Part shown: one piece after another, positions 41,013 through 50,565 of the stretch
How positions within the stretch are numbered: position 1 is the stretch's first letter
How the letters are laid out: each line of letters begins with the position of its first letter
DNA from: Sphingomonas taxi
GTDB lineage: Bacteria; Pseudomonadota; Alphaproteobacteria; Sphingomonadales; Sphingomonadaceae
DNA: 64,000 nucleotides
Assembly: GCF_000764535.1 (NCBI RefSeq)
Contig: NZ_CP009571.1
Location: 3,095,001 to 3,159,000, forward strand
Reading direction: 5' to 3'
The notes under the pieces: model-generated
The model's database searches: none
Seen by the model: the letters and a program-made list of their open reading frames with translations, nothing else
Told to the model about the DNA's origin: nothing
Program-made: the position numbers and the translations under genes

Positions 41013-41662
41013 CGCAGGACCTGACGCTCGACGAGATCCGCGAGACGCTCGCGGAAGGCATCGCCGCCAATGCCGCGTTCGACGGCTGGGGCGACGCCGC
41101 GCGCGACATGGCGGCCGATGGCGCCGGGATCGACCGCGACGTCGCGCGGCTCGCCTTCTCGGGCGGCGCCATCGAAATGATCGACGCCTGGTTCGGGGCG
41201 ATCGACCGGCGGATGGCGGCGACGCTGCCGCCCGAGACACTGGCGGCGATGAAGATCCGCGCGCGGATCACCGCACTTGTCGAGGCGCGACTGGCCATCG
41301 TCGCACCGGATCGCGAATCGCTGCGTCGCGCGCGCGCGATCCTCGCGCTGCCGCAAAACGTATCGCGCGCCGCCCGGCTCGGCTGGCGCAGCGTCGACCT
41401 GATGTGGCGGATGGCGGGCGACACCGCGACCGACTACAATCACTATACCAAGCGGACGATCCTGCTCGGCGTCTATGCCGCGACGATGACCGTCTTCCTC
41501 GACGACGACAGCGAGGGCCATGCCGACACACGCGCCTTCCTGGCGCGGCGGATCGACGGGATCATGCGCTTCGAGAAGACCAAGGCGGCGTTCACCAAAC
41601 GCTACGAGCATCGGCCGAGCCTGTCGCGGTTCGTCGGCCGGCTGCGCTATCCGGCGGTGTGA
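41009..41662 (+). CDS. COQ9-like ubiquinone biosynthesis protein
   Basis: A 217-residue helical protein of the COQ9 family, a lipid-binding TetR-like fold that presents quinone intermediates to the Coq7-type hydroxylase. Landmarks: LAEGIAANAAFDGWGDAARD, IEMIDAWFGAIDRRM, IRARITALVEARLAI and WRMAGDTATDYNHYTKRTIL, the last being the conserved COQ9 core. It starts inside the preceding permease stop (ATGA). No other ubiquinone genes are adjacent. Confidence 0.9.
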   Translation: MTQDLTLDEIRETLAEGIAANAAFDGWGDAARDMAADGAGIDRDVARLAFSGGAIEMIDAWFGAIDRRMAATLPPETLAAMKIRARITALVEARLAIVAPDRESLRRARAILALPQNVSRAARLGWRSVDLMWRMAGDTATDYNHYTKRTILLGVYAATMTVFLDDDSEGHADTRAFLARRIDGIMRFEKTKAAFTKRYEHRPSLSRFVGRLRYPAV

Positions 41663-41854
41663 ATCCGGTCTCCCGCCCATTTTGCGGGTGATACTGTCTA
41701 TAAAGCCGCCATGAGGTTCGATCGATTTCCGCGCGAGACGGAGCAAATGAGGAACGCGGCGCACTTGCCGAAAGGGCGAGTTGCGACCGGCAGGACTGGC
41801 CTCCGCCCCCATCGACATTTCCTTGCCCCGCCGCTTTACTCCCCCGTGGGTAAA

Positions 41855-41872
41855 TGATAATCAGTCGCATCA
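41855..41872. promoter_or_regulatory. Fur-box-like sequence before feoA
   Basis: TGATAATCAGTCGCATCA has inverted TGAT/ATCA ends and a GATAAT half like the Fur consensus. It touches the proposed feoA start. Iron-responsive control of feoAB is common. The match is partial, so this is a candidate only. Confidence 0.4.
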
Positions 41873-42147
41873 TGGATATGTCGCGTACCGTCGTTCCTGC
41901 CCTCGACCTCGTGTCGCTCCCGCGTCGCCAGCGCGCGACCGTGGCGGCGATCGACTGGACCCGCCTCGCGGTGCCCGAGGCGCGGCGGTTGCGCGAACTC
42001 GGCTTCGACGAGGGCGTCGCGGTTGAGGTGCTGCATCGCGCCTCGCTCGGTAGCGGTCCGATCGCCTGCCGGATCGGCCGGATGACCGTCGCGCTGCGTC
42101 GCGCCGTCGCCGGCGCGGTGCATGTGGCTCCCGCCACCGCCGAATAA
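41872..42147 (+). CDS. feoA: FeoA-type ferrous iron transport protein
   Basis: A roughly 91-residue SH3-like FeoA domain: VAAIDWTRLAVPEARRLREL, GFDEGVAVEVLHRASLG and GPIACRIGRMTVALRRAVAG. FeoA is a small cytoplasmic partner of FeoB. It is immediately upstream of feoB (stop 42145-42147, feoB GTG at 42150). Three in-frame ATGs (41854, 41872, 41878) are possible; the first would put the Fur-box-like sequence inside the gene, so I prefer the second or third. No clear ribosome site helps decide. Confidence 0.88.
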   Translation: MDMSRTVVPALDLVSLPRRQRATVAAIDWTRLAVPEARRLRELGFDEGVAVEVLHRASLGSGPIACRIGRMTVALRRAVAGAVHVAPATAE

Positions 42148-42149
42148 CC

Positions 42150-44012
42150 GTGCATGCAGCCCCGCTGGTCGCGCTGGTCGGCAATCCCAATGCCGGCAAA
42201 AGCGCGCTGTTCAACGCGCTGACCGGCGCGCGGCAGAAGGTCGGCAATTATCCCGGCGTCACGGTGGAGCGCCATTCGGGCCGGCTGGTGCTCGACGACG
42301 GCCGCCCGGTCGAGCTGATCGACCTGCCCGGCGCCTATAGTCTCGAACCCTCCAGCCCCGACGAACGCGTCACCCGCGACGTCGTCACCGGCGCGAGCAG
42401 CCTCGAACGGCTGCCCGACGCGCTGGTCGTAGTGGTCGACGCCGCCAATCTCGACAACCATCTGCGCTTCACGCTCCAGCTGATCGCGCTCGGCCTGCCC
42501 GTGGTGGTCGCGCTCAACATGGTCGATCTCGCCGAGCGCGACGGGCTGACGCTCGACGCCGCGGTGCTCGAGCGCGAACTCGGCGTGCCAGTGATCCCGA
42601 CCGTCGCGGTGCGCCGGCGCGGCATCGACGCGTTGCGCGGTGCGATCGCCGATCTCGTCGGCGGCGGGGCCAAACCGCGTGCGCCCGACGTCTCGGCGGG
42701 AACGCAGGACGATATCGTCCAGCTGCAACGCCGCGCCCGCCGCATCGCCACCGCGGCCACCGTCTCGGAAACCGCGGGCCGGCGCTGGGCGCATATGCTC
42801 GACACGGTTGCGCTGCATCCGATCGTCGGGCCGCTGCTGCTCGTCACCATCCTGTTCGTGATGTTCCAGGCGGTGTTCACCTGGGCCGCGGTCCCCGCCG
42901 ATGCGATCGACGCGGGCTTCGCCGCCTTGCAGGACGTGATCAAAAGCGCGATGCCGGACGGATTCGTCCGCTCGCTGCTCACCGACGGGCTGATCGCCGG
43001 CGTCGGCGCGGTGATCGTCTTCCTGCCGCAGATCCTGATCCTGTTCCTGTTCATCCTGATCCTCGAATCGTCGGGCTATATGGTGCGCGCGGCATTCCTG
43101 ATGGACCGGCTGATGGCCACGGTCGGCCTGTCGGGGCGGGCGTTCATCCCGCTGCTGTCGAGCTTCGCCTGCGCCGTCCCCGGCATCATGGCGACGCGGG
43201 TGATCGAGGACGAGAAGGACCGGCTGACCACGATCCTGATCGCGCCGCTGATGACGTGCAGCGCGCGCTGGCCGGTCTACACGCTGATCATCGGCGCGAT
43301 GATTCCCAATACGCAGCTCGCGCCGTTCATCCGGTTGCAGGGCGTCGTGATGTTCGGCCTGCTCGTGACCGGTATCGCCGGCGCCTATTTCGCCGCGCTG
43401 GCGCTGCGCCGGACGGTGACCAAGGGCGCCTCGTCGGGCTTCATGATGGAGATGCCGAAATACCAGGTGCCGTTGCTGCGCGACGTGGTCCTCGGGCTCT
43501 GGCAGCGCGCGGTAATCTTCCTCAAGCGCGCCGGCACGATCATCGCCGCGACCACCGTCATATTGTGGCTGCTGCTCAGCTTCCCCAAGCCACCCGAGGG
43601 CAGTGGCGTCAGCCCGGTCGACTATTCGATCGGCGGCCGGATCGGCCATGGCATCGAATATGTCGTCAAGCCGATCGGCTTCAACCGCGACATCGCGCTG
43701 GCGCTGCTGCCGGCGATGGCGGCGCGCGAGGTCGCGGTGTCGGCGATCGGCACCGTCTACGCGATCGACGACAAGGACGGCGGCGGCACCGACCGCATCA
43801 CCGACCAGATCCGCGGCCGCTGGACGCTGCCGACCGCGCTCGCCTTTCTGATGTGGTTCGTCTTCGCGCCGCAATGCATCTCGACGATCGCGGTGACCCG
43901 GCGCGAGACCAACGGCTGGAAATGGCCGCTGTTCATGGTTGGCTATTTGTTCGCCGCCGCCTACATCATGGCCGGGATCACATACTGGCTGGCGGTGTTC
44001 GCCGGCCTCTAG
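42150..44012 (+). CDS. feoB: Ferrous iron transporter B
   Basis: FeoB is the inner-membrane GTPase-coupled Fe(II) permease. The 620-residue protein has the N-terminal G domain with GNPNAGKSALFNALTG (G1, residues 11-18), KVGNYPGVTVERHSG (G2), IDLPGAYSLEPSSPDE (G3) and NMVD (G4), a helical spacer, and a membrane part with two Gate motifs around SSFACAVPGIMATRVIEDEK and LPAMAAREVAVSAIGTVYA. It is slightly short because the C-terminal FeoC-like tail is absent. The start is a GTG two bases after the feoA stop, and no ATG is available before the G1 motif. Confidence 0.97.
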   Translation: MHAAPLVALVGNPNAGKSALFNALTGARQKVGNYPGVTVERHSGRLVLDDGRPVELIDLPGAYSLEPSSPDERVTRDVVTGASSLERLPDALVVVVDAANLDNHLRFTLQLIALGLPVVVALNMVDLAERDGLTLDAAVLERELGVPVIPTVAVRRRGIDALRGAIADLVGGGAKPRAPDVSAGTQDDIVQLQRRARRIATAATVSETAGRRWAHMLDTVALHPIVGPLLLVTILFVMFQAVFTWAAVPADAIDAGFAALQDVIKSAMPDGFVRSLLTDGLIAGVGAVIVFLPQILILFLFILILESSGYMVRAAFLMDRLMATVGLSGRAFIPLLSSFACAVPGIMATRVIEDEKDRLTTILIAPLMTCSARWPVYTLIIGAMIPNTQLAPFIRLQGVVMFGLLVTGIAGAYFAALALRRTVTKGASSGFMMEMPKYQVPLLRDVVLGLWQRAVIFLKRAGTIIAATTVILWLLLSFPKPPEGSGVSPVDYSIGGRIGHGIEYVVKPIGFNRDIALALLPAMAAREVAVSAIGTVYAIDDKDGGGTDRITDQIRGRWTLPTALAFLMWFVFAPQCISTIAVTRRETNGWKWPLFMVGYLFAAAYIMAGITYWLAVFAGL

Positions 44013-44030
44013 GCATTTTCGGGGCATTTC

Positions 44031-44615
44031 ATGGCGGGTAGCGTCAACAAGGTCATTCTCGTCGGCAACCTGGGGCGCGACCCCGAAAGCCGCAGCTTCC
44101 AGAACGGCGGCAAGGTGGTCAACCTGCGCATCGCCACCTCCGAATCCTGGAAGGACAAGAACAGCGGCGAGCGCAAGGAAAAGACCGAATGGCATTCGGT
44201 CGCGATCTTCAACGAAGGCCTCGCCAACGTCGCCGAGCGCTTCCTGCGCAAGGGCTCGAAAGTGTATATCGAGGGCGCGCTGCAGACCCGCAAATGGCAG
44301 GATCAGCAGGGTAACGACAAATATTCGACCGAGATCGTGCTGCAGGGCTTCAACAGCGTGCTGACGATGCTCGACGGTCCCGGCGGCGGCCAGGGTGGTG
44401 GCGGCGGCGGTGGTGGTCGCGGCGGCGCCGGCGGCGGTGACGACTGGGCCGGTGGCGGCGACGATTTCGGCGGCGGCTCGTCGAGCGGCGGCTATGGCGG
44501 CGGCAGCGGCGGTCGCGGCGGCAGTGCGCCTGCGGGCGGCGGCAATCGCGGTGGCGGCAGCTTCGGCCAGGGTGGAGGCTTCGCCGACGATCTCGACGAC
44601 GACGTGCCGTTCTGA
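44031..44615 (+). CDS. ssb: Single-stranded DNA-binding protein
   Basis: SSB coats single-stranded DNA in replication and repair as a tetramer. The 194-residue protein has the OB fold in residues 1-113 ([60 protein letters not shown]). A long Gly-rich linker (about residues 117-183) follows, and the acidic tip DDLDDDVPF recruits partner proteins. The C terminus is the canonical DDxPF. Located 18 bases after feoB, it may share its transcript but probably also has its own promoter. Confidence 0.97.
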   Translation: MAGSVNKVILVGNLGRDPESRSFQNGGKVVNLRIATSESWKDKNSGERKEKTEWHSVAIFNEGLANVAERFLRKGSKVYIEGALQTRKWQDQQGNDKYSTEIVLQGFNSVLTMLDGPGGGQGGGGGGGGRGGAGGGDDWAGGGDDFGGGSSSGGYGGGSGGRGGSAPAGGGNRGGGSFGQGGGFADDLDDDVPF

Positions 44616-44656
44616 GCGATCCCGGCGCACCTGCGGGCCTGTCGTTACATTGCGGC

Positions 44657-46204
44657 GTGCCGCCGGTCGCACCGGCGCGCGCGCCCGTCGCCCCCGGCTG
44701 GCGCGTCGACGAGGCGACGCGCACGGCGGCGATGCAGGCCTATGATCTCGAATCGCTGCGCGACAGCGCATCGCTGAAGAAGATCACCGACTTCGCCGCA
44801 GCCTTGTGCGGCACGCCGATCGCACTGGTCAGCCTGGTCGAGGAGACGCAGCAGACCTTCCTGTCGCGAACCGGCCTCGACGTATCGGAAACGCCTCGCG
44901 AGATGTCGTTCTGCCAGCATGCGATGCTGGAGGACCGGATCATGGTGATCCCCGACGCGACGCAGGATCCGCGCTTCATCGACAATGCTTTGGTCACCGG
45001 CGATCTGCACCTGCGCTTCTACGCCGGTGCACCGCTGGTGTCCGACGACGGCATCGCGCTCGGCTCGCTGTGCGTCATCGACACCGTTCCCCGTCAGGGG
45101 CTGACCAAGCTGCAGATGCAGGGTCTGACGACGCTCGCCGACAATGTCATGGCGCGGTTGCGCGACAGCCGTGACGCGGCGGCGTGGCGCGCGACCGACC
45201 GGGCGACCCGCCGCCAATTGACCGACAGCGAGGACCGGTTCCGCACGCTCGCCGATACGATGCCACAGATGGTCTGGTCGACGCTCCCCGACGGCTATCA
45301 CGATTATTACAACGCGCGCTGGTATGAATTCACCGGCACGCCGCTGGGATCGACCGACGGCGAGGGCTGGAACGACGTGTTCCACGCCGAGGATCAGGCG
45401 CGCGCCTGGGAGGTGTGGAGCCATTCGCTGGCGACCGGCGAGCCCTATCAGATCGAATATCGCCTGCGCCATTTCGACGGCACCTATCGCTGGGTGCTCG
45501 GTCGCGCGCTGCCGATCCGCGACGCCGACGGCCGGATTACGCGCTGGTTCGGCACCTGTACGGACATCCACGAACAGAAACTGGCGCTGCACGAGCGTGA
45601 GGTGATCAGCCAGGAACTGTCGCACCGGATCAAGAACATCTTCTCGGTCATCTCGGGGCTGATCTCGTTCGCGGCGCGCAGTCAGCCGGGCTTCGCCCCG
45701 ATCGCCGCCGACCTGCGCCAGCGGATCACCGCGCTCGGCCGTGCGCACGATTTCGTCCGGCCGCACAGCCCGCAATCGCGCCCGGCGGTGCAGCAGGACA
45801 GTCTGCACGGCCTGCTCGGCGAATTGTTCGAACCCTATCAGCGCGGCGACCACCCGCCTATCATCGTCACCGGCGACGAGATCGCGATCGACGACCGGTC
45901 GGCGACGCCGCTGGCGTTGCTGTTCCACGAGCTTGCCACCAACGCGACCAAATATGGCGCGCTGTCGACCGACTCCGGCACGATCGCCGTCACCGTCGTG
46001 CGTGGCGACAATCAGGCGACGCTCTACTGGACCGAACGTGGTGGACCGCCGGTAATCGCGCCCGACGGACCGCAAGGCTTCGGCAGCCAGTTGATCGAAT
46101 TGTCGGCGGTGCGTCAGCTCGGCGGCACGGTGACGCGCGACTGGCGTCCGGAGGGATTGGCGATGACGATCACCGTACCGCTGGCCGCATTCCGGCGGGG
46201 CTGA
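44657..46204 (+). CDS. GAF-PAS sensor kinase of the HWE/HisKA_2 type
   Basis: A 515-residue soluble sensor kinase. A GAF domain (about 45-175, KITDFAAALCGTPIALVSLV, YAGAPLVSDDGIALGSLCVI) is followed by a PAS domain with PAC motif (about 195-315, RFRTLADTMPQMVWSTLPDG, YRWVLGRALPIRDADGRITR). A HWE-type kinase core has its acceptor His near 323 (ELSHRIKNIFSVISGLISFA) and an N-box HELATNATKYGALS. The sensed signal is unknown. Start is a GTG; an internal ATG at 44732 would keep all domains. It ends directly against a convergent single-domain response regulator gene, a plausible partner. Confidence 0.92.
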   Translation: MPPVAPARAPVAPGWRVDEATRTAAMQAYDLESLRDSASLKKITDFAAALCGTPIALVSLVEETQQTFLSRTGLDVSETPREMSFCQHAMLEDRIMVIPDATQDPRFIDNALVTGDLHLRFYAGAPLVSDDGIALGSLCVIDTVPRQGLTKLQMQGLTTLADNVMARLRDSRDAAAWRATDRATRRQLTDSEDRFRTLADTMPQMVWSTLPDGYHDYYNARWYEFTGTPLGSTDGEGWNDVFHAEDQARAWEVWSHSLATGEPYQIEYRLRHFDGTYRWVLGRALPIRDADGRITRWFGTCTDIHEQKLALHEREVISQELSHRIKNIFSVISGLISFAARSQPGFAPIAADLRQRITALGRAHDFVRPHSPQSRPAVQQDSLHGLLGELFEPYQRGDHPPIIVTGDEIAIDDRSATPLALLFHELATNATKYGALSTDSGTIAVTVVRGDNQATLYWTERGGPPVIAPDGPQGFGSQLIELSAVRQLGGTVTRDWRPEGLAMTITVPLAAFRRG

Positions 46205-46606
46205 TCAGGCGATATTCGAGCCGAGCATGACGATGTCGTCGTTGGCCGGCTTCTCGCCGTCGGTGGCGAACGCGGCGGCGGCGAGGATCGCGGCCTCGCT
46301 GAACGGCTTGCGGATGTAGCCGAGCGCGCAGTCCATGCCGCGGTCGATCTGCGCGGGATTGGCGGTGACGAACACGACCTTGACCCCGTAATCGCGCGCC
46401 ATCCGCTCGGCGATGCCCGGGCCGGTCGGGCCATCGCGCAGGTTGACGTCGACGAAGGCGAAGCCGCAACCGGGTGCCGCCTCGATCGCGCTGGCGCTGT
46501 CCGCGGCGATCGCCGCGACGGTATAGCCGGCGTCCATCAGGATGCGCTCCAGATCGAGGGCCACGAAAATCTCGTCTTCGACAATCAGAGCGGTCTTGGT
46601 CATCAT
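46205..46606 (-). CDS. Single-domain response regulator (receiver only)
   Basis: A 133-residue protein with only a receiver domain: acidic pocket LIVEDEIFVALDLERILMDA, phospho-acceptor Asp53 in AFVDVNLRDGPTG, a Thr in VVFVTANPAQI and Lys in GYIRKPFSEAAIL. There is no output domain, so it acts as a phosphorelay or diguanylate-independent switch. This type often pairs with HWE kinases in alphaproteobacterial stress signalling. It is convergent with the adjacent HWE kinase, stops abutting. Start is one of two adjacent ATGs (46606 or 46603). Confidence 0.93.
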   Translation of the reverse strand: MMTKTALIVEDEIFVALDLERILMDAGYTVAAIAADSASAIEAAPGCGFAFVDVNLRDGPTGPGIAERMARDYGVKVVFVTANPAQIDRGMDCALGYIRKPFSEAAILAAAAFATDGEKPANDDIVMLGSNIA

Positions 46607-46693
46607 ATGTCCCGGCTTGACGATGGCGAACCAGCGTTTGGGCAAATAGTTCCGCTCTTTACCACATTCATGTCGGAATCGAACATTATTCGC

Positions 46694-47281
46694 TCAGCGC
46701 CGCAGCAGGAAAACGGCGTGCTGGGCGAGCAGATTGGCCGCCGCCGAACTGCGCTGCCGGTCGCCGGACAGAAACCAGGCGCCCTCGACGACGACCTGTC
46801 GCGCCTTCAGGAACGCCCGGAAATCGTCGATCGTGACGTGATGGATATTGGGCGTGTCATACCATTGTTCGGGCAATTGGTGCGTCACGGGCATCCGCCC
46901 GCCCCAAAGCAGCGAGAGCCGCACCCGCCATTGCGCGAAATTGGGGAAACTGACGAACGCCCGCCGGCCGATGCGCAGCAGATGGTCAAGCACCACGTCG
47001 GGCGCGCGCGCGGTCTGCAACGTCTGGCTGAGGATCGCATAATCGAAGCTCTGGTCGGGATAGCCGGCGAGATCGACATCGGCATCGCCCTGGATCACCG
47101 ACAGGCCGCGCGCCACCGCCGCGGCGACGTTGCCCGCGTCGATCTCCAGTCCGCGCGCGTCGCAGCCGCGGTCGTCGCGCAACGCCGCCATCAGCGCGCC
47201 GTCGCCGCAACCGATGTCGAGCACGCGGCTGCCGGGCGCGACATGATCGGCGATCACCGCGAGGTCGGGCCGGAGCGTCAT
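46694..47281 (-). CDS. metW: MetW, methionine biosynthesis methyltransferase-like protein
   Basis: A 195-residue SAM-dependent-methyltransferase-fold protein: [60 protein letters not shown] and [20 protein letters not shown], the last being specific to MetW. In proteobacteria MetW is needed with MetX for homoserine acylation. The start overlaps the metX stop by ATGA, consistent with an obligate pair. Confidence 0.95.
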   Translation of the reverse strand: MTLRPDLAVIADHVAPGSRVLDIGCGDGALMAALRDDRGCDARGLEIDAGNVAAAVARGLSVIQGDADVDLAGYPDQSFDYAILSQTLQTARAPDVVLDHLLRIGRRAFVSFPNFAQWRVRLSLLWGGRMPVTHQLPEQWYDTPNIHHVTIDDFRAFLKARQVVVEGAWFLSGDRQRSSAAANLLAQHAVFLLRR

Positions 47282-48396
47282 CGTCCGCCCCGCAGAAAAC
47301 CGTCGACGACGCGGTTCATTTCGGGCGCGTCGAGCAGGAAGGCGTCGTGGCCATAGGGGCTCGACAGTTCGACGAAGCTGACCGGCGCGCCGGCGGCGTT
47401 GAGCGCTTGCACGATGCTACGCGATTCGCTGGTCGGATAGAGCCAGTCGGTGTCGAAACTGACGAGGCAGAAGCGCGCGCGGCTGGCGCGGAAGGCATTG
47501 GCGAGCAGCCCGCCATGTTCCTCGGCGAGATCGAAATAGTCCATTGCGCGGGTGATGTAGAGATAGCTGTTGGCGTCGAACCGGTCGACGAAGCTCAGGC
47601 CCTGGTGGCGCAGATAGCTCTCCACCTGAAAATCGGCGTCGAAGCCGAAGCTCTTCGCCTCACGCGCCTGCAAGCGACGGCCGAACTTCTCGGTCAGCCC
47701 CGCCTCGGACAGATAGGTGATGTGCGCCGCCATCCGCGCCACCGCGAGTCCCGCCGCGGGCGGTTCGCCGCCGTAATAGTCGCCGCTTTGCCAATTGGGA
47801 TCGGCCATGATCGCCTGCCGCCCGACCTCGTGGAAGGCGATGTTCTGCGCGGTGTGGCGCGCAGTCGAGGCGATGATCACCGCCGCGTCGATCCGCTCCG
47901 GGAAGGTCGCGGTCCAGCTCAGCGCCTGCATGCCGCCCATCGAGCCGCCGACGATCGCCTTCAGCCGGCCGACGCCGAGATGATCGAGCAGCATCGCCTG
48001 CGCACGGACCATGTCGCGGATCGTGATGACGGGGAAGGCCATCCCCCACGGCCGCCCGGTCGCCGGATTGACGCTCGCCGGGCCGGACGAGCCCATGCAA
48101 CTGCCCAGGACATTGGCGCAGATGACGAAGTCGCGCGCCGGATCGATCGGCTTGCCCGGCCCGATCATCCGCGTCCACCAGCCCGGCTTGCCGGTACGCG
48201 GATGCGTCGAGGCGACGTGCTGGTCGCCGGTCAGCGCATGGCAGACGAGGATCGCATTGCCGCCGTCGGCCGCGAGGCTGCCATAGGTTTCATAGGCGAT
48301 CTCGACCGGCGACAGCAGCACGCCGCCGTCGAGGCGCAGCGGCCCCGGCAGCGTGACATGGCGGTTGCATCCGAAACGGTCGTCCCCGGTCATCAC
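47278..48396 (-). CDS. metX: Homoserine O-acetyl/succinyltransferase
   Basis: MetX acylates homoserine at the start of methionine synthesis. The 372-residue alpha/beta-hydrolase-fold enzyme has [50 protein letters not shown], the nucleophile elbow [13 protein letters not shown], and the catalytic Asp and His in [11 protein letters not shown] and [12 protein letters not shown]. Whether it uses acetyl- or succinyl-CoA cannot be settled by eye. It is divergent from hisC across 58 bases, and no SAM riboswitch fits in that space. It is coupled to metW downstream. Confidence 0.95.
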   Translation of the reverse strand: MMTGDDRFGCNRHVTLPGPLRLDGGVLLSPVEIAYETYGSLAADGGNAILVCHALTGDQHVASTHPRTGKPGWWTRMIGPGKPIDPARDFVICANVLGSCMGSSGPASVNPATGRPWGMAFPVITIRDMVRAQAMLLDHLGVGRLKAIVGGSMGGMQALSWTATFPERIDAAVIIASTARHTAQNIAFHEVGRQAIMADPNWQSGDYYGGEPPAAGLAVARMAAHITYLSEAGLTEKFGRRLQAREAKSFGFDADFQVESYLRHQGLSFVDRFDANSYLYITRAMDYFDLAEEHGGLLANAFRASRARFCLVSFDTDWLYPTSESRSIVQALNAAGAPVSFVELSSPYGHDAFLLDAPEMNRVVDGFLRGGR

Positions 48397-48454
48397 CGGG
48401 TCGCTACGGCGCTCTTCTTGTCAACGCAAGCACGCGCCCGCTAAGGCCATGCGC

Positions 48455-49549
48455 ATGACCGCACCCGCCCCCAAATCCTGGATCCTGGGCATCGCGCCCT
48501 ATGTCCCCGGCCGCGCCACCAGCGAGGATGGCCGCAAAGTCGTCAAACTGTCGTCGAACGAGAATCCGTTCGGCACGCCCGAGCCGGCCCGCGCCGCCTA
48601 TCGTGACGCCGCCGACCATCTCGAACGCTATCCGGACGCCGCCGCGATCGACCTGCGCGCGGCGCTCGCCGCGCATTACGGCGTCGAGGCGGAGCGGCTG
48701 ATCTACGGCACCGGCTCGGACGAGGTGCTCCACCTCGCCGCCGGCACCTTCGCCGGGCCGGGCGACGAGATCATCCATGTCCGCTACGGCTTCGCGGTCT
48801 ACGAGATCGCAACGCGGCGGGTCGGCGCGACCCCGGTCGTGGTGCCCGACCGCGACTATGCGACCGACGTCGACGCGATCCTCGCCGCGGTGACCGACAA
48901 GACCAAGATCGTGTTCGTCGCCAATCCCAACAACCCGACCGGCACCTACAGCACGAAGGACGAGATCGCGCGGCTGCACGCCGGCCTGCCGGAGTCGGTG
49001 CTGCTGGTGCTCGATCAGGCCTATACCGAATATCTCGACCCCGAGGACGACGACGGCGGGCTGGAGCTGGCACGCACCGCCTCCAACGTACTGGTGACGC
49101 GCACCTTCTCAAAGATCTTCGGCCTCGCCTCGGAACGGGTCGGCTGGGGCTATGCATCGCCCGAGATCATCAACGCGATGCACCGCATCCGCGCGCCCTT
49201 CGCGTTCAGCATCGGCGCGCAGGCGGCGGCGATCGCGGCGCTGGGCGATGCCGGCTTCGTCGAGCGCAGCCGCAGCCACAATCGCGAATGGCGCGGCTGG
49301 TTCAGCGAACAGGTCGATGCGTTGCCGGGCCTGCGCGCGGTGCCGAGCAAGGCCAATTTCGTACTTGTGCTGTTCGAGGGGCTGCTGACCGCCGAGGATG
49401 CGTACAAGGCGCTGATGGCGGCGGGCTATGCGACGCGCTGGCTGCCCGGTCAGGGCCTGCCGCAGGCGTTGCGGATCACGATCGGCACCGAGGCGGAGAT
49501 GCGCGACGTCGTCGCGGTGCTGCGCGCCGAGACCGGGCGCGCCGGCTGA
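48455..49549 (+). CDS. hisC: Histidinol-phosphate aminotransferase
   Basis: A PLP-dependent fold-type-I aminotransferase, 364 residues. It has [80 protein letters not shown], and the PLP lysine in [20 protein letters not shown]. HisC converts imidazole acetol phosphate to histidinol phosphate, and related enzymes can also transaminate aromatic amino acid precursors. Its coupling to a prephenate/arogenate dehydrogenase gene (ATGA overlap) suggests a role in tyrosine or phenylalanine synthesis as well. Start at 48455 with AAGG upstream; ATG 48449 is the alternative. Confidence 0.93.
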   Translation: MTAPAPKSWILGIAPYVPGRATSEDGRKVVKLSSNENPFGTPEPARAAYRDAADHLERYPDAAAIDLRAALAAHYGVEAERLIYGTGSDEVLHLAAGTFAGPGDEIIHVRYGFAVYEIATRRVGATPVVVPDRDYATDVDAILAAVTDKTKIVFVANPNNPTGTYSTKDEIARLHAGLPESVLLVLDQAYTEYLDPEDDDGGLELARTASNVLVTRTFSKIFGLASERVGWGYASPEIINAMHRIRAPFAFSIGAQAAAIAALGDAGFVERSRSHNREWRGWFSEQVDALPGLRAVPSKANFVLVLFEGLLTAEDAYKALMAAGYATRWLPGQGLPQALRITIGTEAEMRDVVAVLRAETGRAG

Positions 49550-50454
49550 TGCTGCCGTTCGCGCGCGTCACGATCGTCGGGCTCGGGCTGATCGGCTCGT
49601 CGGTCGCGCGCGCGGTGCGGCAGGCGATGCCGACGGTGCGGATCACCGGCTATGACGCCGATCCCGAGGTGCGCGCGATCGCGACGCGGATCGAGCTCGC
49701 CGACGATATCGCCGACAGCGCGGGTGCGGCAGTGATCGATGCCGATCTCGTCATGCTGTGCGTGCCGGTCGGCGCGATGGGCGCGGTGGCGGCGGAGTTC
49801 GCCGACGATCTGCCCGCCGAGGCGATCGTCAGCGACGTCGGCGGCTCGAAGGCGAGCGTCCTCGCGGCATTGCGCGCGGTGCTGCCCGAGGCGACGATCG
49901 TCCCCGGCCATCCCGTCGCCGGCACCGAACATAGCGGCCCCGAGGCGGGCTTCGCGACGCTGTTCCGCGGCCGCTGGTGCATCCTGACCCCCGAGGAAGG
50001 CACGGCCGAGGCGCCCGTCGCGCGGCTACGCGCCTTCTGGGAGGCGCTCGGCGCGCAGGTCGAGATCATGACGCCGCGCCACCACGATCTCGTGCTCGCG
50101 GTGACCAGCCATGTACCGCATCTCATCGCTTATTCGATCGTCGGCACAGCCAGCGATCTCGAAGAGGTGACGCAGAGCGAGGTGATCAAATTCTCGGCGG
50201 GCGGCTTCCGCGACTTCACCCGCATCGCCGCCTCCGATCCGGTGATGTGGCGCGACGTCTTCCTCAACAATCGCGAGGCGGTGCTGGAGATCCTCCAGCG
50301 GCTGACCGAGGACGTGACAATGCTCCAGCGGGCGATTCGCTGGGGCGACGGCGACCAGTTGTTCGACCTGTTCACGCGCACCCGCGCGATCCGCCGCTCG
50401 ATCATCGAACAGGGCCAGGACGACGCCAAGCCGGACTTCGGCCGGAGTCATTAG
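49549..50454 (+). CDS. tyrC: Prephenate/arogenate dehydrogenase
   Basis: A 301-residue NAD(P)-dependent dehydrogenase of tyrosine synthesis. It has an N-terminal Rossmann motif (VTIVGLGLIGSSVARAVRQA), then ADLVMLCVPVGAMGAVAAEF, SDVGGSKASV, VPGHPVAGTEHSGPEAG and the helical dimer domain with HHDLVLAVTSHVPHLIAYSI. It has no chorismate mutase or ACT domain. Cyclohexadienyl dehydrogenases of this type (TyrC) accept prephenate and/or arogenate. It is translationally coupled to the aminotransferase gene, giving a two-gene unit ending in a REP-like hairpin. Confidence 0.94.
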   Translation: MLPFARVTIVGLGLIGSSVARAVRQAMPTVRITGYDADPEVRAIATRIELADDIADSAGAAVIDADLVMLCVPVGAMGAVAAEFADDLPAEAIVSDVGGSKASVLAALRAVLPEATIVPGHPVAGTEHSGPEAGFATLFRGRWCILTPEEGTAEAPVARLRAFWEALGAQVEIMTPRHHDLVLAVTSHVPHLIAYSIVGTASDLEEVTQSEVIKFSAGGFRDFTRIAASDPVMWRDVFLNNREAVLEILQRLTEDVTMLQRAIRWGDGDQLFDLFTRTRAIRRSIIEQGQDDAKPDFGRSH

Positions 50455-50476
50455 GATCGTACACCAATCCCCCGAC

Positions 50477-50542
50477 CGTTCGTGCTGAGCCTGTCGAAGG
50501 GCAGGTGAGACCCACTGCCCTTCGACAGGCTCAGGGCGAACG
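50477..50542. repeat. REP-like inverted repeat, copy 5
   Basis: The best-preserved copy: CGTTCGTGCTGAGCCTGTCG then AAGGGCAG pairs with CTGCCCTTCGACAGG then CTCAGGGCGAACG. It lies between the convergent 3' ends of tyrC and dnaE2. Confidence 0.9.
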
Positions 50543-50565
50543 AGGGGACCGATGGCCCCGCCCCC

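Noticed and set aside
41592..44771. Minus-strand open frame opposite COQ9, feoAB and ssb
   Set aside because: Spans several unrelated real genes and has low-complexity translation.
48397..48454. SAM riboswitch upstream of metX
   Set aside because: Only 58 bases separate metX and hisC and no riboswitch-like fold is visible.
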